Assembly (NCBI RefSeq): GCF_905200055.1
Contig: NZ_CAJKIS010000019.1
Span: forward strand, 1 to 42,005
DNA length: 42,005 nucleotides
Direction of reading: 5' to 3'
Source of the DNA: an uncultured Fusobacterium sp.
GTDB taxonomy: Bacteria > Fusobacteriota > Fusobacteriia > Fusobacteriales > Fusobacteriaceae
Shown: piece by piece, positions 15,227 through 24,246 of the stretch
Layout: each line of letters starts with the position of its first letter
Numbering within the stretch: the first letter of the stretch is position 1
Made by a program: the position numbers and the translations under genes
The notes under the pieces: model-generated
What the model was told of the DNA's origin: nothing
The model's input: the letters and a program-made list of their open reading frames with translations, nothing else
Databases searched by the model: none

Positions 15227-16729
15227 TTAGTGTTTGAAATGTCTCATTCCTGTGAATACCATTGAAATTCCATGTTCGTTACAAGCATCAATAGATTCTT
15301 TATCTCTAATAGATCCACCTGGTTGAATTATAGCTTTAATTCCAGCTTTAGCACAAGTATCTACAACATCTCTAAATGGGAAGAATGCGTCAGAAGCAAG
15401 GATAGCTCCTTCTATTCTTTCTCCAGCTCTTTCAATAGCTTGTTGAGTTGGCCATATTCTATTTGTTTCTCCATTTCCAATTCCTACAGCCATTTTATCT
15501 TTTACTACTACAATAGCATTTGATTTAACATGTTTTACTATTTTCATTCCGAAAATTAAGTTTTCCATTTCTTCAGCAGTAGGAGCTTTTTCAGTTACTG
15601 CTTCATAGTTAGTTGAGAAACTTAAATCTTCATCTTGAACTAAAAGTCCTCCATCAACTTTAACCATATTGATCTTATCTTGTGGAGTGTGGTGACATTT
15701 AATAACTCTTAGATTTTTCTTAGTTTTTAAAACTTCTAGTGCTTCTGGTGTGAAATCAGGAGCGATAACTATTTCTAGGAATATTTTAACCATTTCTTTA
15801 GCAGTTGCTTCATCAACAGTTTTATTTAATGCTACTATTCCTCCAAATATAGATACTGGATCACATTCATAAGCTTTAACATATGCATCATATACATTGT
15901 CAGCTATAGCAGCTCCACATGGAGTTGAGTGTTTAAGTCCACAACAAGCTGGTTCTGTAAATTCGCATACAGTTCTCCAAGCTACGTCCATATCTCTTAA
16001 GTTGTTGAAAGAAAGTTCTTTTCCATTTAATTGTTCAAAATCTTTCATAGCTCCAGTATCAGTAGTTGATACATAGTAAGCAGCTTTTTGATGAGGGTTT
16101 TCTCCATATCTTAAATCCATTACTTTTTCATAAGATGCATTTAAGTATTTAGGCATTTCATCTCCTAATAGGAATTGAGAAATAGCTGCATCATAAGCAG
16201 AAGTTAAGTTAAATACTTTTCCTGCAAGTCTTTTTCTAGTTTCAAAAGTAACTTCTCCAGCTTCCATCTCTTTCATAACTGTTTCATAGTCAGCAGTATC
16301 ACTGATTACTACTACGTCTTTGAAAGATTTAGCAGCAGATCTTAACATTGTAGGTCCTCCAATATCAATGAACTCTACTTTTTCTTCAAATGTAAGATCT
16401 TCATTTACTTTTTTAAAGAATGGGTATAGGTTAACTACTACCATATCAATAGTAGATATTCCTCTTTCTTTAATAGTTGCCATATGTTCAGCATTATCTC
16501 TTATAGCAAGGATTCCTCCGTGAATTACTGGATGTAAAGTTTTTACTCTACCATCTAACATTTCAGGTGCTCCAGTTACTTCAGCAACTTCTATAACAGG
16601 CACTCCATTTTCTTTAAGATGTTTATATGTTCCTCCAGTTGAAATTATTTCTACTCCATGTTTTACTAAGAAATTAGCAAAATCTAATACACCATTTTTA
16701 TCAAAAACTGATATTAATGCTCTTTTCAT
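15227..16729 (-). CDS. purH: Bifunctional AICAR transformylase / IMP cyclohydrolase
   Basis: A 500-aa protein catalysing the last two steps to IMP. The N-terminal IMP cyclohydrolase (ALISVFDKNGV, ISTGGTYKHL, RVKTLHPVIHGG) is followed by the AICAR transformylase with LRYGENPHQKAAYY and the catalytic KHSTPCG. The transformylase uses 10-formyl-THF, the product of Fhs encoded at the head of the same operon. It starts 15 bases after purN. Full length, no anomalies. Confidence 0.97.
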   Translation of the reverse strand: MKRALISVFDKNGVLDFANFLVKHGVEIISTGGTYKHLKENGVPVIEVAEVTGAPEMLDGRVKTLHPVIHGGILAIRDNAEHMATIKERGISTIDMVVVNLYPFFKKVNEDLTFEEKVEFIDIGGPTMLRSAAKSFKDVVVISDTADYETVMKEMEAGEVTFETRKRLAGKVFNLTSAYDAAISQFLLGDEMPKYLNASYEKVMDLRYGENPHQKAAYYVSTTDTGAMKDFEQLNGKELSFNNLRDMDVAWRTVCEFTEPACCGLKHSTPCGAAIADNVYDAYVKAYECDPVSIFGGIVALNKTVDEATAKEMVKIFLEIVIAPDFTPEALEVLKTKKNLRVIKCHHTPQDKINMVKVDGGLLVQDEDLSFSTNYEAVTEKAPTAEEMENLIFGMKIVKHVKSNAIVVVKDKMAVGIGNGETNRIWPTQQAIERAGERIEGAILASDAFFPFRDVVDTCAKAGIKAIIQPGGSIRDKESIDACNEHGISMVFTGMRHFKH

Positions 16730-16744
16730 AAAAAACTATCTCCT

Positions 16745-17323
16745 TTATTGTCTTTCAGATATTATTTTAGCTATTGAATTTGGTAGAAGTTTATGCTCCT
16801 CTACAAGAACTCTCTTTTGTAGTACTTCAGGAGTATCCCCTTCTAATACTGGTACTTTTACTTGTAAAATTATCTCTCCACTGTCCACTCCAGTATCTAC
16901 ATAGTGAACTGTGCAACCACTTTCCTTTTCTCCTGCTGCAAGAACTGCTTCATGTACTTTTATACCATACATTCCAGGACCACCAAATTTTGGAAGTAGT
17001 GAAGGGTGAATATTGATTATTCTACCCTTCCATTTATTTACAAACTCCTCATCAATTATAGAAAGGAATCCAGCTAGAACTATAAGTTCTACTCCCTTTG
17101 TAGAAAGTACCTTATCTATCTCTTTACAAAGTTCTTTTTTATAGATTTTTCTATCTATTACACAACTTTCTATTCCATGTTCTGCTGCTCTTTCCACTCC
17201 ATAACATGGTCTATCTCCAATAACACAAGCTATCTCGCAGTTAAGTTCTCCACTTTTACTTTTATCTATTATAGATTGAAGATTACTTCCTCCACCTGAT
17301 ACCATTACTGCTATCTTAAACAT
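16745..17323 (-). CDS. purN: GAR transformylase (10-formyl-THF dependent)
   Basis: A 192-aa enzyme formylating GAR. The substrate loop is VMVSGGGSNLQSI (6-18), and the catalytic Asn-His-Asp set is visible as INIHPSLLP (N104, H106) and VDTGVDSG (D143). It uses the 10-formyl-THF made by Fhs. Its start overlaps the purM end by 13 bases, a sign of translational coupling. Confidence 0.96.
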   Translation of the reverse strand: MFKIAVMVSGGGSNLQSIIDKSKSGELNCEIACVIGDRPCYGVERAAEHGIESCVIDRKIYKKELCKEIDKVLSTKGVELIVLAGFLSIIDEEFVNKWKGRIINIHPSLLPKFGGPGMYGIKVHEAVLAAGEKESGCTVHYVDTGVDSGEIILQVKVPVLEGDTPEVLQKRVLVEEHKLLPNSIAKIISERQ

Positions 17324-18312
17324 AAACCTTTATCTCCCTTTTGAACATATCCTATTTCATATGCTTCTTCTCCATGTTTTGCAAGTTCAGCTATAACTCC
17401 ATCTTTATCTTCAGGAGCTACTACAAGTACAAATCCAACTCCCATGTTGAATGTTCCGTACATTTCATCTTCAGCAATTCCACCTTCTTTTTGGATATAT
17501 TTGAAGATATCAAGTACTCTTACTTTATCTTTAAATACTACTGGTTGATGTCCTTCACTTATTGTTCTTGGTAAGTTTTCAGGAAGTCCTCCACCTGTTA
17601 TGTGAGCCATTCCTTTAACATTGAATTTTTCAAGAACTGACATTACAGCTTTAACATAAATTTTTGTTGGTGTTAATAGTGTTTCACTAATAGGTTTTCC
17701 ATTATATTCTTTTGTATAGTCAGTAATAACTTTTCTTACTAATGAGAATCCATTGCTGTGAACTCCTGAAGATGGGATAGCTATAAGGATATCTCCTTCA
17801 GTTGTAGTGCTTCCATTTACTATTTTAGATTTTTCAACTGCTCCTACACAGAATCCAGCTATATCATAATCTCCTACTTTATAGAATCCAGGCATTTCAG
17901 CAGTTTCTCCACCAATTAAAGCAGCTCCTGCTTGATAACATCCTTCTGCAACTCCTGAAACTAATTCAGCAGCTACTTCTGCATCTAATTTTCCACAAGC
18001 TAAATAGTCAAGGAAAAATATTGGTTGTGCTCCGTGGCATAGTACGTCATTTACACACATTGCTACTGCGTCAATTCCTACTGTATCATATTTTTTTGAA
18101 GTAAGAGCTACTTCTAATTTTGTTCCTACTCCGTCAGTTCCTGATACTAAAACAGGGTTTTCATATTTTCCTAATTCATACATAGCACCAAAACTTCCAA
18201 GTCCATTTAATACATGGTTATTTTGAGTTTTTGCTACTGCCTTTTTCATTAATTCTACTGCTCTGTATCCTTCTTCTTTATCTACTCCAGCTTCTTTATA
18301 AGAAATTGCCAT
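17311..18312 (-). CDS. purM: AIR synthetase (FGAM cyclo-ligase)
   Basis: A 333-aa ATP-dependent enzyme closing FGAM to AIR. It begins SYKEAGVDKEEGYRAVELMK and has GTDGVGTKLEVA, MCVNDVLCHGAQPIFFLDY, GGETAEMPGFY and HITGGGLPENLPR, all typical of PurM. Ribosome site GGGAGGAAGAAA precedes ATG. It lies between purF (97-base gap) and purN (13-base overlap). Confidence 0.97.
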   Translation of the reverse strand: MAISYKEAGVDKEEGYRAVELMKKAVAKTQNNHVLNGLGSFGAMYELGKYENPVLVSGTDGVGTKLEVALTSKKYDTVGIDAVAMCVNDVLCHGAQPIFFLDYLACGKLDAEVAAELVSGVAEGCYQAGAALIGGETAEMPGFYKVGDYDIAGFCVGAVEKSKIVNGSTTTEGDILIAIPSSGVHSNGFSLVRKVITDYTKEYNGKPISETLLTPTKIYVKAVMSVLEKFNVKGMAHITGGGLPENLPRTISEGHQPVVFKDKVRVLDIFKYIQKEGGIAEDEMYGTFNMGVGFVLVVAPEDKDGVIAELAKHGEEAYEIGYVQKGDKGLCLR

Positions 18313-18409
18313 TTTCTTCCTCCCAAACGAATTTTTTTAGTTACTATCTTATTTTACAATTTTTTTATACAATATACAAATATTTCTAACTTTTGTTTAA
18401 ATTAATTTT

Positions 18410-19810
18410 TTATTCCTCTTCAGCAGGTGTACTCATTGGATATACTCCATTGAAACATCCTACACAGAAGTTATTACTCTTTAGAGATGTTAACATATTA
18501 TCTAATGATAGATAATCTAATGTGTCTGCATTTATCTCTTGTCTTATCTCTTCAACAGACATTCTAGCTGCAATAAGTTCTTTTCTATGAGCAATATCTA
18601 CTCCATAGAAACAAGGGTGCATAACTGCTGGAGATGCTGATCTAAAGTGAACTTCTTTTGCTCCAGCTCTTCTTATAATTTCAATAAGAATTTTACTTGT
18701 AGTTCCTCTTACTAGAGAGTCATCTACTACTACAACTCTTTTTCCTTCAAGTTGGATTCTTAATGGGTTAAGTTTTACCATTACAGCTTGTTCTCTTAAG
18801 CTTTGAACAGGTTTAATAAATGTTCTAGCTATATATTTATTTTTAATAAGTCCCATAGCATAAGGGATTCCACTTTCTTCTGCATATCCAATAGCTGCTG
18901 GTACTCCTGAATCAGGAACTCCAATTACTATATCAGCTTCTACTTTGCATTGTTTTGCTAATAATTTTCCAGCTTCAACTCTAGCTTGATATACATTGAT
19001 ACCATCTATTGTACTATCAGGTCTTGCAAAATAGATGTGTTCAAATGAGCAAGGAGCTATATTTTTATTTTCAGCAAATTTGATAGATTTAATTCCATTA
19101 TCATCAATAATTACCATCTCTCCAGCTTCAACATCTCTTACAATGTGTCCCCCGATAGCATCTATTGCACATGATTCAGAAGCTAAGAAATAATCTCCAG
19201 CTTCATTTGTTCCAATACATAGAGGTCTAATTCCATATGGATCTCTTATTCCTATAAGTTTTTTATCTGCTAACATTACAAAGGCATAAGCACCTTTTAC
19301 TGCTGAAACTGCTGCTTTTATAGCTTCTTCTAAACCATCAGCAGCTTTTCTAGCTATCATTTTAATAACTACTTCAGAGTCAGAAGTTGAAGTAAATGTA
19401 GCTCCTCCATCTTCTAATAGTTCTCTTATAACTTTACTATTTGTTAAATTACCATTGTGAGCAACTGCTATTTGCCCTAATTTAAATTTACTTTCAATAG
19501 GTTGTGCATTTTCTATTTTATTATCTTTAAAAGAAGAGTATCTTACATGAGCAATAGCTGCATTTCCTTGTAATTGATTTAATATTTCCTCTGTAAATAC
19601 ATCAGCTGTAAGTCCCATTCCCTTGTAACTAGAAAGTTTTCCATCATTTAAAACTGTGATTCCTGCACTTTCTTGTCCTCTATGTTGTAGAGCATACATT
19701 GCATAGTAACACATTTGTGAAACTTCTTTATTTTCTTTACAGTAAATTCCGAATACTCCACATTCCTCTTCCATTTTGTCTTTAGCTAACATTTCTTCAG
19801 TACAAATCAT
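18410..19810 (-). CDS. purF: Amidophosphoribosyltransferase
   Basis: A 466-aa enzyme for the committed step, PRPP plus glutamine to phosphoribosylamine. A short propeptide (1-16) precedes the Ntn-nucleophile cysteine C17 in EEECGVFGIY, implying self-processing as in Bacillus PurF. Other landmarks are YALQHRGQESAG, HVRYSS, the PRPP loop VVVVDDSLVRGTTS and the C-terminal CVGC (about 454-457), consistent with the [4Fe-4S]-containing Bacillus type. That type is oxygen sensitive and feedback inhibited by nucleotides. It follows purE by a 92-base gap. Confidence 0.97.
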   Translation of the reverse strand: MICTEEMLAKDKMEEECGVFGIYCKENKEVSQMCYYAMYALQHRGQESAGITVLNDGKLSSYKGMGLTADVFTEEILNQLQGNAAIAHVRYSSFKDNKIENAQPIESKFKLGQIAVAHNGNLTNSKVIRELLEDGGATFTSTSDSEVVIKMIARKAADGLEEAIKAAVSAVKGAYAFVMLADKKLIGIRDPYGIRPLCIGTNEAGDYFLASESCAIDAIGGHIVRDVEAGEMVIIDDNGIKSIKFAENKNIAPCSFEHIYFARPDSTIDGINVYQARVEAGKLLAKQCKVEADIVIGVPDSGVPAAIGYAEESGIPYAMGLIKNKYIARTFIKPVQSLREQAVMVKLNPLRIQLEGKRVVVVDDSLVRGTTSKILIEIIRRAGAKEVHFRSASPAVMHPCFYGVDIAHRKELIAARMSVEEIRQEINADTLDYLSLDNMLTSLKSNNFCVGCFNGVYPMSTPAEEE

Positions 19811-19902
19811 TTTATTTCTTACTCCTCCGATTTTTATATCTAAGCTTTAAATTTAGTCTAAATATATTAATTTTTCATACAAACAAACCCATTAAATCTA
19901 TC

Positions 19903-20382
19903 TTATAGATCTACTCCACCTTCGTTATCAGCTATAAATTTAGCTTTCATATCTTTTCTAAATTGAACAAGTTTTGCTTTTAATTCTGGTGATTTTAAAG
20001 ATAACATTTGTACTGCTAACATTCCAGCATTATATGAGTTATTTACTCCAACTGTTGCTACTGGTATAGATTTAGGCATTTGTACTATTGATAATAATGC
20101 ATCCATTCCATCAAAAGCAGCTTCAATAGGTACTCCAATTACAGGAAGTACAGTTTTAGAAGCTATAACACCTGGAAGATGAGCAGCAAGTCCTGCACCT
20201 GCTATTATTACTTCATAACCTGTATTTTCTAACATTTCTAATGTTTCTTCTAATTTTTCTGGAACTCTGTGTGCTGAAAGAACATGTGCTGAATATTCAA
20301 TTCCAAACTCTTTCAAACAATTTGCAGCTCCTCTCATTTTTTCTGTATCTGATTTGCTTCCAAAAATTATAGCAACTTTCAT
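19903..20382 (-). CDS. purE: N5-CAIR mutase / AIR carboxylase PurE
   Basis: About 159 aa, the usual PurE size. FGSKSDTEKM, VLSAHRVPEKL and GAGLAAHLPGV are the family signatures. The residues between SAHR and GAGLAAH look class I (partner of PurK), while PIEAAFDGMDALLSIVQMP resembles clostridial PurE proteins. No purK is in the window, so whether it acts on N5-CAIR or directly on AIR is undecided. The ATG at 20382 is chosen over one 33 bases upstream: it gives the normal N-terminus MKVAIIFGSKSD, and GGAGGAG lies just before it. Confidence 0.94.
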   Translation of the reverse strand: MKVAIIFGSKSDTEKMRGAANCLKEFGIEYSAHVLSAHRVPEKLEETLEMLENTGYEVIIAGAGLAAHLPGVIASKTVLPVIGVPIEAAFDGMDALLSIVQMPKSIPVATVGVNNSYNAGMLAVQMLSLKSPELKAKLVQFRKDMKAKFIADNEGGVDL

Positions 20383-20470
20383 CTGATCTTTTCTCCTCCA
20401 AATATAATTAAACAAATTTATATATCTGTATAGAGGAAATTATCCTCTATACAGATAGTTTTATTAGATA

Positions 20471-23400
20471 CTATTTAAAATATTTAACTCCGTTTTCAAA
20501 GATTTTTTGATCTTTATTTCCAATTATATTTTTAAATACGTTGTTTCCACATCTTTCTGAGTGTCCCATTTTACCAAATACTTTTCCATCTGGTGAAGTG
20601 ATTCCTTCAATTGCACAAGTAGATCCGTTAGGGTTGAATCTAAATTCATTTGTAGGAACTCCTTCTAGGTTTACATATTGAGTAGCAACTTGTCCATTTT
20701 CAAATAGTTTTTTGATTACTTCATCATTAGCAAAGAATCTTCCTTCTCCGTGTGATACAGCGATTTCAAATTCTGATCCAACTTCTACACCTGCTAACCA
20801 TGGTGATTTATTAGAAGTAACTTTAGTTTTAACCATTTGAGATACGTGTCTACCTATTTTGTTAAATGTTAATGTAGGTGAGTTTTCAGTAACTTTTCCA
20901 ATTTCTCCATAAGGTAGAAGTCCTGATTTTATTAGAGCTTGGAATCCGTTACAGATACCAAGGATAAGTCCATCTCTTTCTAAGAATTTAGAGATAGCTT
21001 CTGCAATCTTAGGGTTAGTAAGTACAGTAGCGATGAATTTACCTGAACCATCTGGCTCATCTCCTGAACTGAATCCTCCTGGGAACATTAAGATTTGTGA
21101 ATTATTGATCTCTTTTACCATTTTTTCTATTGAGTCATTGATATACTCTTGAGTGATATTTCTAAATGGAAGAATATTTGCTTCTGCTCCAGCTTTTTCA
21201 AATACTCTTGCTGAATCGTATTCACAGTTAGTTCCTGGGAATGCAGGTACTAAAACTCTTGGTTTAGCTATTTTATTTTTGCAAACTATTATTTCTTTAT
21301 TTTCATAAGGTGTCCAGATATAGTTTTCAACTTTTTCTATTGTTTTATGAGGGAATACTGGGAATAATTTATCTAACCAAACTTTTTCTCCCTCTGTCAT
21401 ATCTATCTCTTTATCTCCAACTACAACTTTGTATTCAGCTATTGTTTCCCCTAATAGTTCAACATTTTTTCCACAAAGTTCTTTAGTAGTTTCAACTACA
21501 AATGTTCCATATCCTAGTTTAAATAGATCTTCTCCTAAATCTGCTATCTTAGCTCCAACTCTGTTTCCTAGAGTCATTTTACTTACTGCTTCAGCTATTC
21601 CTCCATTTTTTAGAGTCATTGCAGATATGATAGTTCCATTTACTATATTTTCATGTACTAATTCAAAGTTTTCTTTTAATTCTTCAATATTAGGCATATA
21701 GTTGTCTAACATATGGTGTTTTACTAAGTATAATTTGTGTCCAGCTTCTTTAAATTCTGGAGAAATTACTACACTTGCTTTTACTGGTGCAACAGCAAAA
21801 GAGATTAATGTAGGTGGAACGTGAATATCATTAAATGTTCCACTCATAGAGTCTTTTCCTCCAATTGCTGGGATTCCAAATCCTCTTTGAGCTTCAATAG
21901 TTCCTAATAGAGCTGAGAAAGGTTTTCCCCAGTTTACAGGGTTTTGTCCAAGTTTTTGGAAGTATTCTTGGAATGAAAGTCTTACTCTCTTATAATCTCC
22001 TCCAACAGAAACTAATTTAGCTAGTGATTCAACTACTGCATAAGCTCCTCCATGGAATTGTGACCAAGAAGAAAGTACTGGGTTATATCCCCAAGTAATA
22101 GCAGAAGCTGTATCTGTTTCTCCTTTTAATAGAGGTATTTTTTGAACACTTACATCAGTTGGAGTCATTTGATATTTTCCTCCAAATGGCATTAATACTG
22201 TTGTAGCTCCGATTGTAGCGTCAAATATTTCCATTAATCCTTTTTGAGAAGCTACATTTAAAGATGAAAGCATATTGTACCATCTATCTTTTAATGTTTC
22301 TCCTTCATAGTTAGCTTTTAATAGTGGATTTTCTCCAGTGATATCAGCAACTTCAACAGTTGTTTCTTGAGTAACTCCATTTGTATCTAGGAAATCTCTT
22401 GAAATATCAACTATTTTCTTACCTTTCCAGTTTAAAACTAATCTATTTGTATCAGTAACAGTAGCAACTACTGTTGATAGTAAGTTTTCTTTAGAAGCAA
22501 GTTCTATAAATTTATCTTTGTCTTTAGCTTCGATTACAACTGCCATTCTTTCTTGTGATTCAGATATAGCAAGTTCAGTACCACTTAATCCAAGATATTT
22601 AGTAGGTACTACGTCTAGGTTGATATCTAATCCAGGAGCAAGTTCTCCAATTGCAACTGATACCCCTCCAGCACCGAAGTCATTACATTTTTTAATCATT
22701 CTTGTAACTTCAGGGTTTCTGAATAATCTTTGGATTTTTCTCTCTTCAGGAGCATTTCCTTTTTGAACTTCAGCACCACAAAGTCTTAATGAATCATCTG
22801 TATGTTCTTTTGAAGATCCAGTTGCTCCTCCACAACCATCTCTTCCTGTTTTTCCTCCAAGAAGAATTACTATATCTCCTTTAGAAGCATTTTCTCTTCT
22901 TACCCAATCAGCAGGTACAGCACCAACTACTGCTCCAACTTCCATTCTTTTTGCTTTATATCCATCGTGATAAATTTCACAAACATGTCCAGTTGTAAGT
23001 CCAATTTGGTTTCCATAAGAAGCATATCCACTTGCTGCTCCAGTAGTTATTTTCTTTTGAGGTAATTTTCCTGGAAGTGTATCTTCTAATTTTTCTAATG
23101 GGTTTCCTGAACCAGTTACTCTAATAGCTTGATATACATAAGATCTTCCTGATAATGGGTCTCTAATAGCTCCTCCTAAACAAGTTGAAGCTCCTCCAAA
23201 TGGTTCGATCTCTGTAGGATGGTTATGAGTTTCGTTTTTAAACATCAATAGCCATTTTTCAAGTTTTCCATCTACATCTACATCTATATATACTGAACAA
23301 GCATTGATCTCATCAGATACTTCTAAGTCATCAAGTTTTCCACTTTTTCTCATTTCTTTACCACAGATAGTAGCCATATCCATTAGAGAGATATATTTTT

Positions 23401-24196
23401 TAGATAATCTTTCTCCATGAACAAACTCTCTAGCTTTAGAATAGTCATCAAAAGCTTTTTGTAAAGTTTCTCCAAAAGCACTCTTAGGGAAAACTATATC
23501 TTTAATTCTTGTTTCAAAAGTTGTATGTCTACAGTGATCTGACCAGTAAGTGTCTAACACTTTTATTTCAGTTTCTGTTGGTTCTCTTTTTTCTGTATCT
23601 CTAAAATATTCTTGAACAAATTTTACATCTGCAAGAGTCATTGCAAGTCCAAGAGATTCTCTAAATTTCTTTAATTCTTCTTCATTCCAAGAGATAAATC
23701 CTTCAAATACTGGAACATCTTGAGCTTTTTCTCCCTCTTCAATTTCTAGTTTTACTAGATCTTTTTCTCTCATTTCAACAGGGTTGATATAGTATTTTTT
23801 AACTTTTTCTACATCAGCATCAGAGATTTCTCCTTCAAGAATAATTACTTTACCACTTGTTACAACTACGTTTTGGTTTTTATCTGAAATTAGATTTAAA
23901 CATTGCATAGCTGAGTCAGCTCTTTGGTCAAATTGTCCTGGTAGATATTCAACAGCAAAGAATTTTGCTCCATTTGTTTCAAGAGTATCTGTAACTGTAT
24001 CTGATACAACTTCAGAGAAGATAAGTTTTTTAGCTTCTGCTAATTCTGCTTCTTCAATATTAAATACATCATAACAGTTTAAAAGTCTTACTTTTGAAAG
24101 TTTAATTCCTTGAAAACTTTCTTTTAATTCATTTTCAAGTCTTTTAGCTTCTAAGTCAAAGCCATTTTTCTTTTCTACATAAATACGATAATTCAT
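20471..24196 (-). CDS. purL: FGAM synthase, single-chain (PurL with glutaminase domain)
   Basis: A 1241-aa enzyme converting FGAR to FGAM. An N-terminal PurS-like region is followed by two PurM-like synthetase halves, with KNETHNHPTEIEPFGGASTC in part, GGKTGRDGCGG and GIPAIGGKDSMSGTF. The C-terminal class I glutaminase has FPGTNCEYDSARVFE, the nucleophile GICNGFQAL and the histidine in SHGEGRF. This is the large proteobacterial/eukaryotic type, whereas most low-GC Gram-positives split it into PurS, PurQ and PurL. ATG has GGGGGA 4 bases upstream. It lies 50 bases after fhs. Confidence 0.97.
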   Translation of the reverse strand: MNYRIYVEKKNGFDLEAKRLENELKESFQGIKLSKVRLLNCYDVFNIEEAELAEAKKLIFSEVVSDTVTDTLETNGAKFFAVEYLPGQFDQRADSAMQCLNLISDKNQNVVVTSGKVIILEGEISDADVEKVKKYYINPVEMREKDLVKLEIEEGEKAQDVPVFEGFISWNEEELKKFRESLGLAMTLADVKFVQEYFRDTEKREPTETEIKVLDTYWSDHCRHTTFETRIKDIVFPKSAFGETLQKAFDDYSKAREFVHGERLSKKYISLMDMATICGKEMRKSGKLDDLEVSDEINACSVYIDVDVDGKLEKWLLMFKNETHNHPTEIEPFGGASTCLGGAIRDPLSGRSYVYQAIRVTGSGNPLEKLEDTLPGKLPQKKITTGAASGYASYGNQIGLTTGHVCEIYHDGYKAKRMEVGAVVGAVPADWVRRENASKGDIVILLGGKTGRDGCGGATGSSKEHTDDSLRLCGAEVQKGNAPEERKIQRLFRNPEVTRMIKKCNDFGAGGVSVAIGELAPGLDINLDVVPTKYLGLSGTELAISESQERMAVVIEAKDKDKFIELASKENLLSTVVATVTDTNRLVLNWKGKKIVDISRDFLDTNGVTQETTVEVADITGENPLLKANYEGETLKDRWYNMLSSLNVASQKGLMEIFDATIGATTVLMPFGGKYQMTPTDVSVQKIPLLKGETDTASAITWGYNPVLSSWSQFHGGAYAVVESLAKLVSVGGDYKRVRLSFQEYFQKLGQNPVNWGKPFSALLGTIEAQRGFGIPAIGGKDSMSGTFNDIHVPPTLISFAVAPVKASVVISPEFKEAGHKLYLVKHHMLDNYMPNIEELKENFELVHENIVNGTIISAMTLKNGGIAEAVSKMTLGNRVGAKIADLGEDLFKLGYGTFVVETTKELCGKNVELLGETIAEYKVVVGDKEIDMTEGEKVWLDKLFPVFPHKTIEKVENYIWTPYENKEIIVCKNKIAKPRVLVPAFPGTNCEYDSARVFEKAGAEANILPFRNITQEYINDSIEKMVKEINNSQILMFPGGFSSGDEPDGSGKFIATVLTNPKIAEAISKFLERDGLILGICNGFQALIKSGLLPYGEIGKVTENSPTLTFNKIGRHVSQMVKTKVTSNKSPWLAGVEVGSEFEIAVSHGEGRFFANDEVIKKLFENGQVATQYVNLEGVPTNEFRFNPNGSTCAIEGITSPDGKVFGKMGHSERCGNNVFKNIIGNKDQKIFENGVKYFK

Positions 24197-24246
24197 CGCG
24201 TCCCCCTACTTTATATATTAATATTATTACTTAACTTACTTTTCTA